DNA of 64,000 nt from Paraburkholderia sp. BCC1885. GTDB taxonomy: Bacteria; Pseudomonadota; Gammaproteobacteria; Burkholderiales; Burkholderiaceae. The stretch spans positions 62,001 through 126,000 of the forward strand of contig NZ_CAAJGM010000111.1 of assembly GCF_900996235.1 (NCBI RefSeq), in the 5' to 3' direction. The notes under the pieces are model-generated. The model did not search any database. It saw only the letters and a list, made by a program, of their open reading frames with translations, and was not told the DNA's origin. Below, piece after piece: positions 25,410-33,624 of the stretch (the first letter of the stretch is position 1; every line of letters begins with the position of its first letter). The translations under genes were made by a program, and so were the position numbers.

Positions 25410-26404
25410 AACGCCCCGCCTGGACGCAACGCAAAGAGCGCAGCAACATCACCTCCATGCGTTTCATGACGTGGCTGTCGCTGCGCCTCGGCCGGCGCCT
25501 GAGCCGCATCGTGCTCGCGCCCGCCAGTATCTATTTCATGCTGTTTTCGCCGGCCGCCTGCCGTGCCTCGCGCGCCTATCTCACCCAGGCGCTGGGCCGG
25601 CCGGCAAACTGGCTCGATGTCTGGCGGCACCTGATCGTGTTCGGCGCCACTATCCACGACCGCATCTATCTGCTCAACGAACGCTACGAGCTGTTCGACC
25701 TGCATCTGTCGGGCGAAAAAATGGTCGGCGCCACCCTCGATGCGGGACGCGGCGCGTTTCTGCTGGGCGCGCACCTGGGCAGCTTCGAAGTGGTGCGCAC
25801 CATTGGCCGCAGCCGGCCGCAATTCAAGGTCGCCGTGACCATGTACGAGGACAACGCGCGCCGCATCAACCGGATTCTTGCTTCCATCAATCCGGCCGCG
25901 AAGCAGGACATCATCGGACTCGGCCAGGTCGACTCCATGCTCAAGGTGCGCGAATATCTCGACGGCGGCAGCATGATCGGCATGCTCGCCGACCGCACCC
26001 TGCTCGGCGACGCGCGCGATTCGGTGCGCTGGGTCGAGTTTCTCGGCAAGCCGGCGGCGTTTCCGCTGGGGCCCCTGCATATGGCGGCAATGCTGAAGCG
26101 TCCGGTGATCTTCATGACCGGGCTGTATCGCGGCGGCAACCGCTACGATATCCACTTCGAAAAGCTGGTGGATTTCTCGCAGGTCGAGCGCAGCGAACGC
26201 GCCGCCGCGGTCGAAGCAGCCCTTCTGCGCTACGTGGCCTTGCTGGAGCAGCACTGCCGGGCGGCGCCGTATAACTGGTTCAACTATTACGACTTCTGGC
26301 ACACCGATCCCGCAGCCGAACCCGCTGCGGCGGCCACGGCCCGAAGTTCCGCGCCGGCGGTGCGCGCCACCGCCGATCTGACCACGACCAGCAGGAATAG
26401 CTGA
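25400..26404 (+). CDS. LpxL/HtrB-like acyltransferase
   Basis: This 334-residue membrane-associated acyltransferase belongs to the lysophospholipid/lipid A acyltransferase (LpxL/HtrB) superfamily. The N-terminus has an amphipathic or hydrophobic segment (IVLAPASIYFMLF). The HX4D-like region reads GAHLGSFEVVR, and DRTLLGD and PYNWFNYYDFW match versions found in aryl-polyene clusters. It probably transfers the finished polyene acyl chain to a glycerolipid acceptor. It overlaps the ligase gene and is followed three bases later by the LolA-like gene. An internal ATG at 25406 is an equal start candidate. Confidence 0.85.
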   Translation: MRMKRPAWTQRKERSNITSMRFMTWLSLRLGRRLSRIVLAPASIYFMLFSPAACRASRAYLTQALGRPANWLDVWRHLIVFGATIHDRIYLLNERYELFDLHLSGEKMVGATLDAGRGAFLLGAHLGSFEVVRTIGRSRPQFKVAVTMYEDNARRINRILASINPAAKQDIIGLGQVDSMLKVREYLDGGSMIGMLADRTLLGDARDSVRWVEFLGKPAAFPLGPLHMAAMLKRPVIFMTGLYRGGNRYDIHFEKLVDFSQVERSERAAAVEAALLRYVALLEQHCRAAPYNWFNYYDFWHTDPAAEPAAAATARSSAPAVRATADLTTTSRNS

Positions 26405-26407
26405 CGC

Positions 26408-27118
26408 ATGATTGCAGCACGCCCACCATTCCGTATCGCGCCGCGGCATAAAGCCAGGGGTAACGTCAAAGCCAGGGCCGAGGCTAACGCCGACAACAAG
26501 GCCCGCAGCTTTGCCGCCAGGCTGGCGATGACGCTGGCCACGCTTTTTGCCGTCGCCGCCATAGCCCTCGTTCCGCACACCGCGCACGCGGCCAGTCCCG
26601 ACGAGCCAGGCTGGACCCTCGACCGGCTGATGTCGACGCTCGGCCAGAAGAAGTCCGGCCACGCCAGCTTCGTGGAAACCAAGTACCTGGCCATCGCCAG
26701 CGAGCCCGTCACTTCCTCGGGCGAACTCGTGTTCACGGCGCCGGACCACCTGGAAAAACGCACGGACAGCCCGAAACCGGAAGACCTCGTAGTCGACGGC
26801 GACAAGCTCACCATCGCCCGCAACGGCCACCAATACACCTTGGCGTTGACGCAGTATCCGGACCTGTCGGCCTTCATCGAAAGCATTCGCGCGACGCTCG
26901 CCGGCAACCGTTTCGCGCTCGAACAGGTCTACAAGGTGCAGGTCGCAGGCAGCGGCGACGACTGGACGCTCACGCTCACGCCACTCGATTCGCGCATGCT
27001 GAAAAGCGTCAGCAGCATCACGCTGACCGGCACGCGCGACCTGCTGCACACGGTCGCCATCCAGCAGGCCGGCGGCGATCATTCGTTGATGCGTCTGCAA
27101 AACGACGCGGCCCAGTGA
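26408..27118 (+). CDS. LolA-like outer-membrane lipid carrier
   Basis: This 236-residue periplasmic protein has the LolA/LolB beta-barrel fold: ASFVETKYLAIASEPVTSSG, LEKRTDSPKPEDLVVDGDKL and repeated short strands. The signal region is unusually long (about 60 residues, cleavage near AHA|ASPD). An internal ATG near 26528 would give an ordinary signal peptide and may be the true start. It would shuttle the polyene lipid across the periplasm after export by the MMPL protein encoded next. The stop TGA overlaps the next start (TGATG). Confidence 0.82.
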   Translation: MIAARPPFRIAPRHKARGNVKARAEANADNKARSFAARLAMTLATLFAVAAIALVPHTAHAASPDEPGWTLDRLMSTLGQKKSGHASFVETKYLAIASEPVTSSGELVFTAPDHLEKRTDSPKPEDLVVDGDKLTIARNGHQYTLALTQYPDLSAFIESIRATLAGNRFALEQVYKVQVAGSGDDWTLTLTPLDSRMLKSVSSITLTGTRDLLHTVAIQQAGGDHSLMRLQNDAAQ

Positions 27119-29655
27119 TGCACGAGCCGCTCGCCACCCGCACGCCGCAGCAAGGCATCGGCCGGCTGCTGCGGCAACGCGCCGTGCTGGCGTGGCTCGT
27201 GTTTCTGCTCGCCTGTGCCGTCGTGATCAGCCGCACCAGCTTCAGCGCCGATCTGTCGGCCTTCCTGCCGCGTTCGCCGAGCGCCGGGCAACGCGTGCTG
27301 GTCGACCAGTTGCGCGACGGCCTGGTGTCGCGGCTGATTCTGGTCGGCATCGAAGGCGGCGATCCGGCCACGCGCGCCGCGCTCTCGCGCCGGATCGCGG
27401 CCACCGTGCGCGGCGATGCGCAGTTCGCCTCGGTCAATAACGGCGAACCGGTCAGCGAGGCGCGCGACCAGCAGTTCATCTTCGCGCATCGCTATGTGCT
27501 GAGTCCTGCGGTCACGCCGCAGCGCTTTTCGGTCGATGGACTGCATCAGGCGCTTGGCGACAGCCTCGATCTGCTGGGGTCGTCGGCGGGCATGTTCACC
27601 AAGGACCTGCTGCCGCACGATCCGACCGGCGAGGTCGCCACGCTCGTCAACCGTCTCGACAGCGGCGCGCAGCCGTCGTCGCAGGACGGCGTGTGGGCGT
27701 CGCGCGACGGCCGGCGCGCGGTCATGGTGGTGCAGACCGCGGGCGCCGGCTCCGATACCGACGCCCAGGCCCGCGCCATGGCAGCGCTGCAGCATGCCTT
27801 CGACGCCGCGACTCGCGCCCTGCCGAACCCCGCCGCATATCGACTGCTGATGACCGGACCCGGTGTGTTTTCCGTCGAGACGCGCGACAACATCAAGCAC
27901 GACGTGGCGCGGCTTTCCGCCGTGAGCCTCGCCTTGATTGTGGCGCTGCTGCTGGTGGTGTACCGCTCGCCCTTGACACTCATGCTCGGCCTGCTACCGG
28001 TGCTGACCGGCGTGGCCGCCGGACTCGCGGCTGTGAGCCTCGCCTTCGGTACGGTGCATGGCATCACACTCGGTTTCGGCACGACGCTGATCGGCGAAGC
28101 GGTGGATTATTCGATCTATCTGTTCGTGCAGTCTTCGCGTGCGCAATCGCCGGCAACCGCTGCGCCAATCGCCCGCAGCAGCAACGACACCGCCCTGCGC
28201 GACTGGATCGCCGCCTATTGGCCAACCATCCGCCTCGGCGTGCTGACGTCGATCTGCGGTTTCGCCTCGATGCTGTTCTCGGGCTTTCCCGGCCTCGTGC
28301 AACTCGGCCTGTATTCGATTGCCGGCCTGACGGCCGCCGCGCTGGTCACGCGCTTCGTGCTGCCGCATCTGCGTGGCGCGCGTTTCGCGATCCGCGACGT
28401 CGCGCCGCTCGGCGCGGTGCTCGCAAAACTGACGGCCGCCGCGCCGCGTCTGCGCTGGCCGCTGGTGGTTTTGCTGGCGGCGTCGATTGCGCTGCTTGGG
28501 CTGCATCGTCAGCAGGTCTGGAGCCATGAACTCTCGGCGCTGAGTCCCGTCTCGCTGCAAAGCCAGGCGCTCGACGAAAGCCTGCGCGCCGCTGTCGGCG
28601 CCCCCGATGTGCGTTACCTGGTGGTGATCTCGGGCCCGAGCCAGGAAGCGGTGCTGCAAGGCGCCGAGAAGGTGGGCGCGCAATTGCAGCCGCTGGTGGA
28701 TAAAGGCGTGCTGGCCGGTTACGAGAGCCCGGCGCTGTATCTGCCGAGCATGGCCGCGCAGCGCGCCCGCCTCGCCAGCCTGCCGCCTGCCGACGTGCTC
28801 GCGGCGCGCATGCGCGAGGCCGTCGCCAATCAATCCGTCAACGTGAAGCCCGAGGCCTTCGCGCCGTTTATCGCGGACGTCGACGCGGCTCGCCAGCAGC
28901 CGCTTCTGCAACGCGCGGATCTGCGCGGCACGTCGATGGCGCTCGCCGTCGATGCCTTGCTGACGCAACGCGCGGGCCGCTGGAGCGCGATGCTGTCGCT
29001 GCGCGCGCCGGACCACGCGCAGAACGCCACGCATGCCGCCACCGTCGACGAACCGAGCCTCGACGCCGACACGATCCGCGCCGCAGTGGCCAACGCGCAA
29101 GTCCCCGAGGCGCTATTCGTCGACATGAAAGCCGAAGCCGATCGTCTCTACAGCAACTACGTGCGCGAGGACATTCACCTGTCGCTCGCCGGGTTCGGCG
29201 CGATTATCGTGCTGCTGCTGATTGCGCTACGCTCGCCGCGGGCAGTCGTGCGCACCCTGGCGCCGCTCGTCGCCGCCGTGCTGGTGGTCTGCGCGGGCCT
29301 CGCTCTCGCCGGCGAACAACTGACCATTCTTCATCTGATCGGCATGCTGCTGATCGTTGCCGTGGGGTCGAACTACGCGCTGTTTTTCAACCGGCCGAGT
29401 CACGGCGCGGGCAGCCTGTCAGCCATCACGCCGCAGACGCTGGTCTCGCTCATGATCGCCAATCTGGCGACCGTGGCCGGTTTCGGCCTGCTGGCGCTGG
29501 CCCGCGTGCCGCTGCTCAAGGCGTTCGGTTTGACGGTGGGACCCGGTGCGATCCTCGCCCTGCTGTTTTCGGCGGTTCTCGCTCCTGCGATCACGCGCGC
29601 GCCCCCCATCCAAACCTCCGCGACGGTCGAACCTCGCGCCGGAGAGCGTGTATGA
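27118..29655 (+). CDS. MMPL/RND-family lipid exporter
   Basis: This 845-residue exporter has two similar halves, each with one leading membrane helix, a large periplasmic domain and a five-helix MMPL bundle: about 270-430 (ALIVALLLVVYRSPLTLMLG, GFGTTLIGEAVDYSIYLF) and about 690-830 (IIVLLLIALRSPRAVVRTL, AVGSNYALFFNRP). It would move the finished lipid out of the inner membrane. The start can be GTG 27115 or ATG 27118; the latter overlaps the LolA stop by one base. It also overlaps the deacetylase gene by four bases. Confidence 0.88.
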   Translation: MHEPLATRTPQQGIGRLLRQRAVLAWLVFLLACAVVISRTSFSADLSAFLPRSPSAGQRVLVDQLRDGLVSRLILVGIEGGDPATRAALSRRIAATVRGDAQFASVNNGEPVSEARDQQFIFAHRYVLSPAVTPQRFSVDGLHQALGDSLDLLGSSAGMFTKDLLPHDPTGEVATLVNRLDSGAQPSSQDGVWASRDGRRAVMVVQTAGAGSDTDAQARAMAALQHAFDAATRALPNPAAYRLLMTGPGVFSVETRDNIKHDVARLSAVSLALIVALLLVVYRSPLTLMLGLLPVLTGVAAGLAAVSLAFGTVHGITLGFGTTLIGEAVDYSIYLFVQSSRAQSPATAAPIARSSNDTALRDWIAAYWPTIRLGVLTSICGFASMLFSGFPGLVQLGLYSIAGLTAAALVTRFVLPHLRGARFAIRDVAPLGAVLAKLTAAAPRLRWPLVVLLAASIALLGLHRQQVWSHELSALSPVSLQSQALDESLRAAVGAPDVRYLVVISGPSQEAVLQGAEKVGAQLQPLVDKGVLAGYESPALYLPSMAAQRARLASLPPADVLAARMREAVANQSVNVKPEAFAPFIADVDAARQQPLLQRADLRGTSMALAVDALLTQRAGRWSAMLSLRAPDHAQNATHAATVDEPSLDADTIRAAVANAQVPEALFVDMKAEADRLYSNYVREDIHLSLAGFGAIIVLLLIALRSPRAVVRTLAPLVAAVLVVCAGLALAGEQLTILHLIGMLLIVAVGSNYALFFNRPSHGAGSLSAITPQTLVSLMIANLATVAGFGLLALARVPLLKAFGLTVGPGAILALLFSAVLAPAITRAPPIQTSATVEPRAGERV

Positions 29656-30587
29656 CTTCGACGCCGCCCCGTCCCAACGTCACGCCACGCGCCACGCCCG
29701 CCGCGCCAGGGACGGCGCGGCGCTGGCGGCCCTCGCCGTTCATAAAGAGCGCGGCGGTGCTGCATGCCGGCGCCGCGGCGGCGCTTGTGCTGCAACCGGC
29801 GCTTTGGCCGTGGGCGGTCGGCGGCGTGGTCGCCTCGCATCTGGGCGCGACGGCCGCGGGCCTATGGCCGCGCAGCGCCTTGCTCGGGCTGAACTGGACC
29901 GCGTTGCCGCCGTCCGCGGGCAGACAGATCGCGCTCACCATCGACGACGGCCCGAACCCCGAAGTGACGCCGCGCATCCTCGACATCCTCGATCGCTACG
30001 AGGCGCGTGCGACCTTCTTCTGCATCGGCGATGCCGCGCGCCGCCATCCGCGATGCGTGGAAGAGATCGTCGCGCGAGGCCATGCGGTGGAGAACCATAG
30101 CCAGCAGCATCGGCATCATTTTTCGCTGCTGGGACCGGCGGCGCTGGAGCGCGAAATCGACGCGGCGCAACAGACGCTCAGCGAAATCGGCGGCATGCGG
30201 CCACTGTTCTTTCGCGCTCCGGCCGGCTTGCGCAATCCGTTTCTCGAACCGGTACTGTGCCGGCTCGGGCTGCACCTGGCGAGCTGGACGCGGCGTGGTT
30301 TCGATACCCGCACACGCGATGCCGCCGTCGTGACGCGCCGTCTGCTGCGCGGCCTCGCGCCGCGCGACATCCTGCTGGTACACGACGGCAATCCGGCTCG
30401 CGACGCACGCAATCAGCCGGTGGTGCTGGACGTGCTGCCCGCCGTGCTCGAGGCAGCGCGGGCGGCTAACCTGCCATGCACGACACTGCGCGCCGCGATT
30501 GCGCCGGATGTCTGCAATGATCGCGAAGGCTCCGAAGGCCGCGAAGGCGCTGAAGCACGCACACCTTTTGCTACCATGGACCGATAA
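29652..30587 (+). CDS. NodB-type polysaccharide deacetylase in the polyene-lipid operon
   Basis: This 311-residue protein has one or two N-terminal hydrophobic segments (about 32-70) and a CE4 NodB domain. Motif 1 is TIDDGPNP (Asp98, Asp99). Motif 2 is NHSQQH (His149, His153), completing the metal triad. Motif 3 is RAPAG. Motif 5 is LVHDG. It should remove an acetyl group from an N-acetyl sugar at the membrane. It is translationally coupled to the MMPL exporter (ATGA overlap), so it probably modifies the sugar added by the cluster's glycosyltransferase. This enzyme is not a standard member of aryl-polyene clusters as I know them. Confidence 0.85.
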   Translation: MTSTPPRPNVTPRATPAAPGTARRWRPSPFIKSAAVLHAGAAAALVLQPALWPWAVGGVVASHLGATAAGLWPRSALLGLNWTALPPSAGRQIALTIDDGPNPEVTPRILDILDRYEARATFFCIGDAARRHPRCVEEIVARGHAVENHSQQHRHHFSLLGPAALEREIDAAQQTLSEIGGMRPLFFRAPAGLRNPFLEPVLCRLGLHLASWTRRGFDTRTRDAAVVTRRLLRGLAPRDILLVHDGNPARDARNQPVVLDVLPAVLEAARAANLPCTTLRAAIAPDVCNDREGSEGREGAEARTPFATMDR

Positions 30588-30667
30588 ACGTCGACCCAAC
30601 CAGGCGGGCGCGCTGCACGTCGCCCGGCGCGCTGGCCTCGTCGAACTCACCACAGGACTGCATCGTC

Positions 30668-31903
30668 GTGAAACCTCTTGTGCTCACGCACTTTACCGCC
30701 ACGAGCTGCATCGGCCGCGGGCTCGATGCCACGTTCGACGCGTTGCGCGGCAAGCGCGGCGGCCTCGCGCCCTGCCACTTCGAACGCGCCACGCTCGATA
30801 CCTGGATCGGCGCCGTGGACGGCATCGACGACCAGACCGTGCGCGACGATCTGAGCGACTACGAATGCCGCAACAACCGGCTCGCGCAACTGGCGCTCAA
30901 CCAGGACGGTTTCGCCGAGGCGGTGGCGGCCGCCGCGCGGCGTTACGGTGCGCAACGGATCGGCGTGTTCATCGGCACCAGTACGGCGGGCATTCTGGAA
31001 ACCGAACAGGCCTACCGTGAACGTGATCCGCACAGCGGCGCGTTGCCCGCGACCTTTCGCTATGCCGAGACCCACAACCCGTATTCGTCGGCGGCCTTCG
31101 TGCGTGCGTATTTCGGCTTGCAGGGACCGGCGTTCGTGATTTCGTCGGCGTGCTCGTCGGGCGCCAAGGTGTTCGGCTCGGCGCGTCGGATGCTGGCCGC
31201 CGGACTGATCGATGCCGCCGTGGTGGGCGGCGTCGATTCGCTTTGCCTCACTACCCTGTACGGTTTCAATTCACTCGAACTGTTGTCGCCCGGTCCATGC
31301 AAGCCGTTCGATGTGCAGCGCAACGGCATCTCGATCGGCGAGGCTGCGGCGTTTGCACTGCTGGAGCGCGTGCCGCAAGCCAATGACACCACGCCGCCTT
31401 TGCCTGCTGACGCGGTTTTGCTGGCCGGCGTCGGCGAATCGAGCGACGCCTACCATATGTCGTCGCCGCATCCGCAAGGGCTCGGCGCGCGTCTCGCGAT
31501 GGAACAGGCGCTCGCGAGCAGCGGCATCGCAGCGGATGGCATCGACTACATCAACCTGCATGGCACCGCCACGCCGAGCAACGATGCGGCCGAAAGCACT
31601 GCCGTCAAGACACTCTTCAATGACACGCCCTGCAGTTCGACCAAAGGCGCGACCGGCCACACGCTCGGCGCGGCCGGCGCGCTCGAAGCGGTGATCGCCG
31701 CGCTCGCGCTACGCGAGCAATGGCTGCCGGCCGGCATCAACACCACCGAGGTGGATACCGCGCTGGGACTGAATTATCAACTGACGGGCGGCCCGGCGAT
31801 CCTGCGCACCGCGCTCAGCAATTCCTTCGGCTTTGGCGGTACCAATTGCAGCCTGCTGTTCGCGCGAGCCGCTTACGTGCTTGACGGAGGCGCCGCGTCA
31901 TGA
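30668..31903 (+). CDS. Beta-ketoacyl-ACP synthase of the polyene-lipid cluster
   Basis: This 411-residue condensing enzyme has all catalytic residues: Cys162 in SSACSSGA, His298 in NLHGTATPSND, Lys326 and His331 in KGATGHTLGAAG. It is a FabF-like ketosynthase resembling aryl-polyene ApeO/ApeR proteins and would elongate the ACP-bound chain. The start is GTG 30668 with AGGA about 12 bases upstream. An 80-base gap after the deacetylase gene is the only sizeable break in the second half of the operon. The stop overlaps the partner gene by four bases. Confidence 0.9.
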   Translation: MKPLVLTHFTATSCIGRGLDATFDALRGKRGGLAPCHFERATLDTWIGAVDGIDDQTVRDDLSDYECRNNRLAQLALNQDGFAEAVAAAARRYGAQRIGVFIGTSTAGILETEQAYRERDPHSGALPATFRYAETHNPYSSAAFVRAYFGLQGPAFVISSACSSGAKVFGSARRMLAAGLIDAAVVGGVDSLCLTTLYGFNSLELLSPGPCKPFDVQRNGISIGEAAAFALLERVPQANDTTPPLPADAVLLAGVGESSDAYHMSSPHPQGLGARLAMEQALASSGIAADGIDYINLHGTATPSNDAAESTAVKTLFNDTPCSSTKGATGHTLGAAGALEAVIAALALREQWLPAGINTTEVDTALGLNYQLTGGPAILRTALSNSFGFGGTNCSLLFARAAYVLDGGAAS

Positions 31904-32721
31904 TCGGGTTAAATGCCTTTATCGAAGGCGTCGGGCTGGTCGGGCCGGGCTTGAATGGCTGGGCCGAAGCCGAGGCCGTGCTGGCCGGCAACACGTCTTT
32001 CGTCGCGACACGCACCGTGATTCCCGCCCCGGCCAGCCTGCCGTCCGCCGAGCGTCGCCGCACCGGCACCGGCGTCAAACTGGCCATTGCGATCGGCCTT
32101 GAAGCGGTGACGAAAAGCGGCCGCGCGGCGGCGTCGCTCGCCACCGTGTTCGCCGCCTCGGGCGGCGACGGCCAGAACTGTCACATGATCTGCGAGACGC
32201 TCGCGAGCGACGACCGCAAGCTGTCGCCGACGCGCTTTCACAACTCCGTCCACAATGCGCCGGCCGGTTACTGGAGCATCGCCACCGGGGCGATGGCGCC
32301 CTCCAACGTGCTGTGCGCATATGACGGCAGTTTCGCCGCCGGCCTGCTCGAAGCGCTCTGCCAGGTCGCCGTAGACGGGGTGCCCACCCTGCTGATCGCC
32401 TTCGATACCGACTACCCCTCGCCGATGCGCGACGTGCGGCCGGTCCCCGACGCCTTCGGCGTGGCGCTGGTGCTTGCGCCGACGCAAAGCGCGAAGACGC
32501 TGGCACGCATCGATGCGCGCCTCACCGACGCACCCGCCACCGTGCTCGCTACGGCCGGATTCGAACAGATGCGCCGTAGCAACCCCGCCGCCCGCGCGCT
32601 GCCCTTGCTCGATGCACTCGCCGCGCAACGCACGTCCAGCGTCGTGCTCGACTATCTGCAGGATGTCCGCTTGCAACTGGATATCGCCATGCCGAATGTG
32701 GTCGGCAAGCCCGCACCATGA
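31900..32721 (+). CDS. Chain-length-factor-like half ketosynthase
   Basis: This 273-residue protein matches only the N-terminal half of a beta-ketoacyl synthase (PF13723-like). The position equivalent to the nucleophile reads VLCAYDGSFAAG, so the active cysteine is absent. No histidine motifs follow because the C-terminal half is missing. Such proteins pair with an active ketosynthase as a chain-length factor in aryl-polyene synthesis. ATGA overlaps on both sides tie its translation to the ketosynthase and the dehydratase, which supports a complex. Confidence 0.85.
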   Translation: MIGLNAFIEGVGLVGPGLNGWAEAEAVLAGNTSFVATRTVIPAPASLPSAERRRTGTGVKLAIAIGLEAVTKSGRAAASLATVFAASGGDGQNCHMICETLASDDRKLSPTRFHNSVHNAPAGYWSIATGAMAPSNVLCAYDGSFAAGLLEALCQVAVDGVPTLLIAFDTDYPSPMRDVRPVPDAFGVALVLAPTQSAKTLARIDARLTDAPATVLATAGFEQMRRSNPAARALPLLDALAAQRTSSVVLDYLQDVRLQLDIAMPNVVGKPAP

Positions 32722-33233
32722 CCGCCGGCTTTACCCTCTCACCGCCACTCGACCACGCCTGGATCGCCGCGCATATTCCGCATAGCGGTTCGATGTGTCT
32801 GCTCGACACCGTCATTGCCTGGGATGCCGAAGCAATTGCCTGCACGACAGGCAGTCACCGCGACCCACACAATCCGCTGCGCGCGCATGGCCGCCTCGCC
32901 GCAATCTGCGGCGTCGAATATGCCGCGCAGGCCATGGCCTTGCATGGCGCACTGCTCGGCGCGGCGCAGGAGCGTCCGCGTGCGGGGTTTCTCGCCAGCG
33001 TGCGCGACGTCGAAGCGCACACCGGCCGGCTTGATACACTTGAGGGCCTCTTGAGCGTCGAAGCCGCACGCCTGAGCGGCAACGACAACCATATCCTCTA
33101 CCGCTTCGCATTGCGGTGCGACGAGCGCCTGCTGCTGAGCGGCCGCGCCGCCGTCATGCTCGATGCCAGCGGCGCAACTCTAACGGCCGCGCGTGCCTCG
33201 CACCCCGGCTCTCACTCAGGACCTGTGTCATGA
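32718..33233 (+). CDS. 3-hydroxyacyl-ACP dehydratase (ApeP-like hotdog protein)
   Basis: This 171-residue single hotdog-fold protein has the FabZ-like N-terminal block AAHIPHSGSMCLLD (His19, His22) and the helix CGVEYAAQAMALHG with the catalytic-type Glu67. It would remove water from 3-hydroxyacyl-ACP to leave the conjugated double bonds of the polyene. With the dehydratase domain of the ligase fusion, the cluster has two dehydratases but no ketoreductase in this window. It is coupled to the neighbours by ATGA overlaps. Confidence 0.85.
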   Translation: MTAGFTLSPPLDHAWIAAHIPHSGSMCLLDTVIAWDAEAIACTTGSHRDPHNPLRAHGRLAAICGVEYAAQAMALHGALLGAAQERPRAGFLASVRDVEAHTGRLDTLEGLLSVEAARLSGNDNHILYRFALRCDERLLLSGRAAVMLDASGATLTAARASHPGSHSGPVS

Positions 33234-33514
33234 AGAAGTTCAGGCTGTTGCTCGCCACGCTCACGCTGACCGCGTTGACGCCGCTGGCGCATGCAGACCT
33301 TGCGGAAGGCGCCCATCAATTCAAAACCGACGTGAAGACCGCGGGCAAGGAAACCGGTCACGCCATCGGCAACGCCGGGCGTGCGGTCGGGCACGGTGCG
33401 CGGTCTGCGGGCCATGCCATCGGGCGCGGCGCCAAAAGCGCCGGCCATGCCGTAGCGAACACCACGCGCAATGGTTATCACGCCACCAGGCGCTGGGTGA
33501 AAGAAAAGACGTAA
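33230..33514 (+). CDS. Small exported His/Gly-rich repeat protein
   Basis: This encodes a 94-residue protein. A signal peptide (about 1-22, cleavage near AHA|DLA) is followed by imperfect repeats of 11-13 residues built on (A/T)GHA(I/V): KETGHAIGNAGRAVGHGARS, AGHAIGRGAKS and AGHAVANTT. The C-terminus is basic (RRWVKEKT). The repeats predict an amphipathic, positively charged helix that could lie on a membrane or lipid surface. Its start overlaps the dehydratase stop (ATGA), so it is the last coupled gene of the polyene-lipid operon. Function is unknown. Confidence 0.75.
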   Translation: MKKFRLLLATLTLTALTPLAHADLAEGAHQFKTDVKTAGKETGHAIGNAGRAVGHGARSAGHAIGRGAKSAGHAVANTTRNGYHATRRWVKEKT

Positions 33515-33524
33515 CTTGACGCGA

Positions 33525-33624
33525 TGTAACGCGCGCGACCGTTCGGCTTGCCAGGTCGACGGCGCGGCGCAGTTCCGCGACACACCGCCAACCCTGGCTT
33601 GAACTTCCCGCGCGCCGCGTTACA
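33525..33624. repeat. Spaced inverted repeat between convergent genes
   Basis: TGTAACGC followed by GCGCG (33525-33537) is matched by CGCGC, one extra C, then GCGTTACA (33611-33624) as an inverted repeat about 73 bases apart. The right arm covers the stop codon of the aldo/keto reductase. Either message could form a long hairpin, which may limit read-through. No T-tract follows, so it is not a standard terminator. Confidence 0.4.

Noticed and set aside
25184..27100. A 638-codon open frame on the minus strand
   Set aside because: It runs antisense across the ligase-dehydratase, acyltransferase and LolA-like genes, which carry clear domains; no ribosome-binding site or domain supports it.
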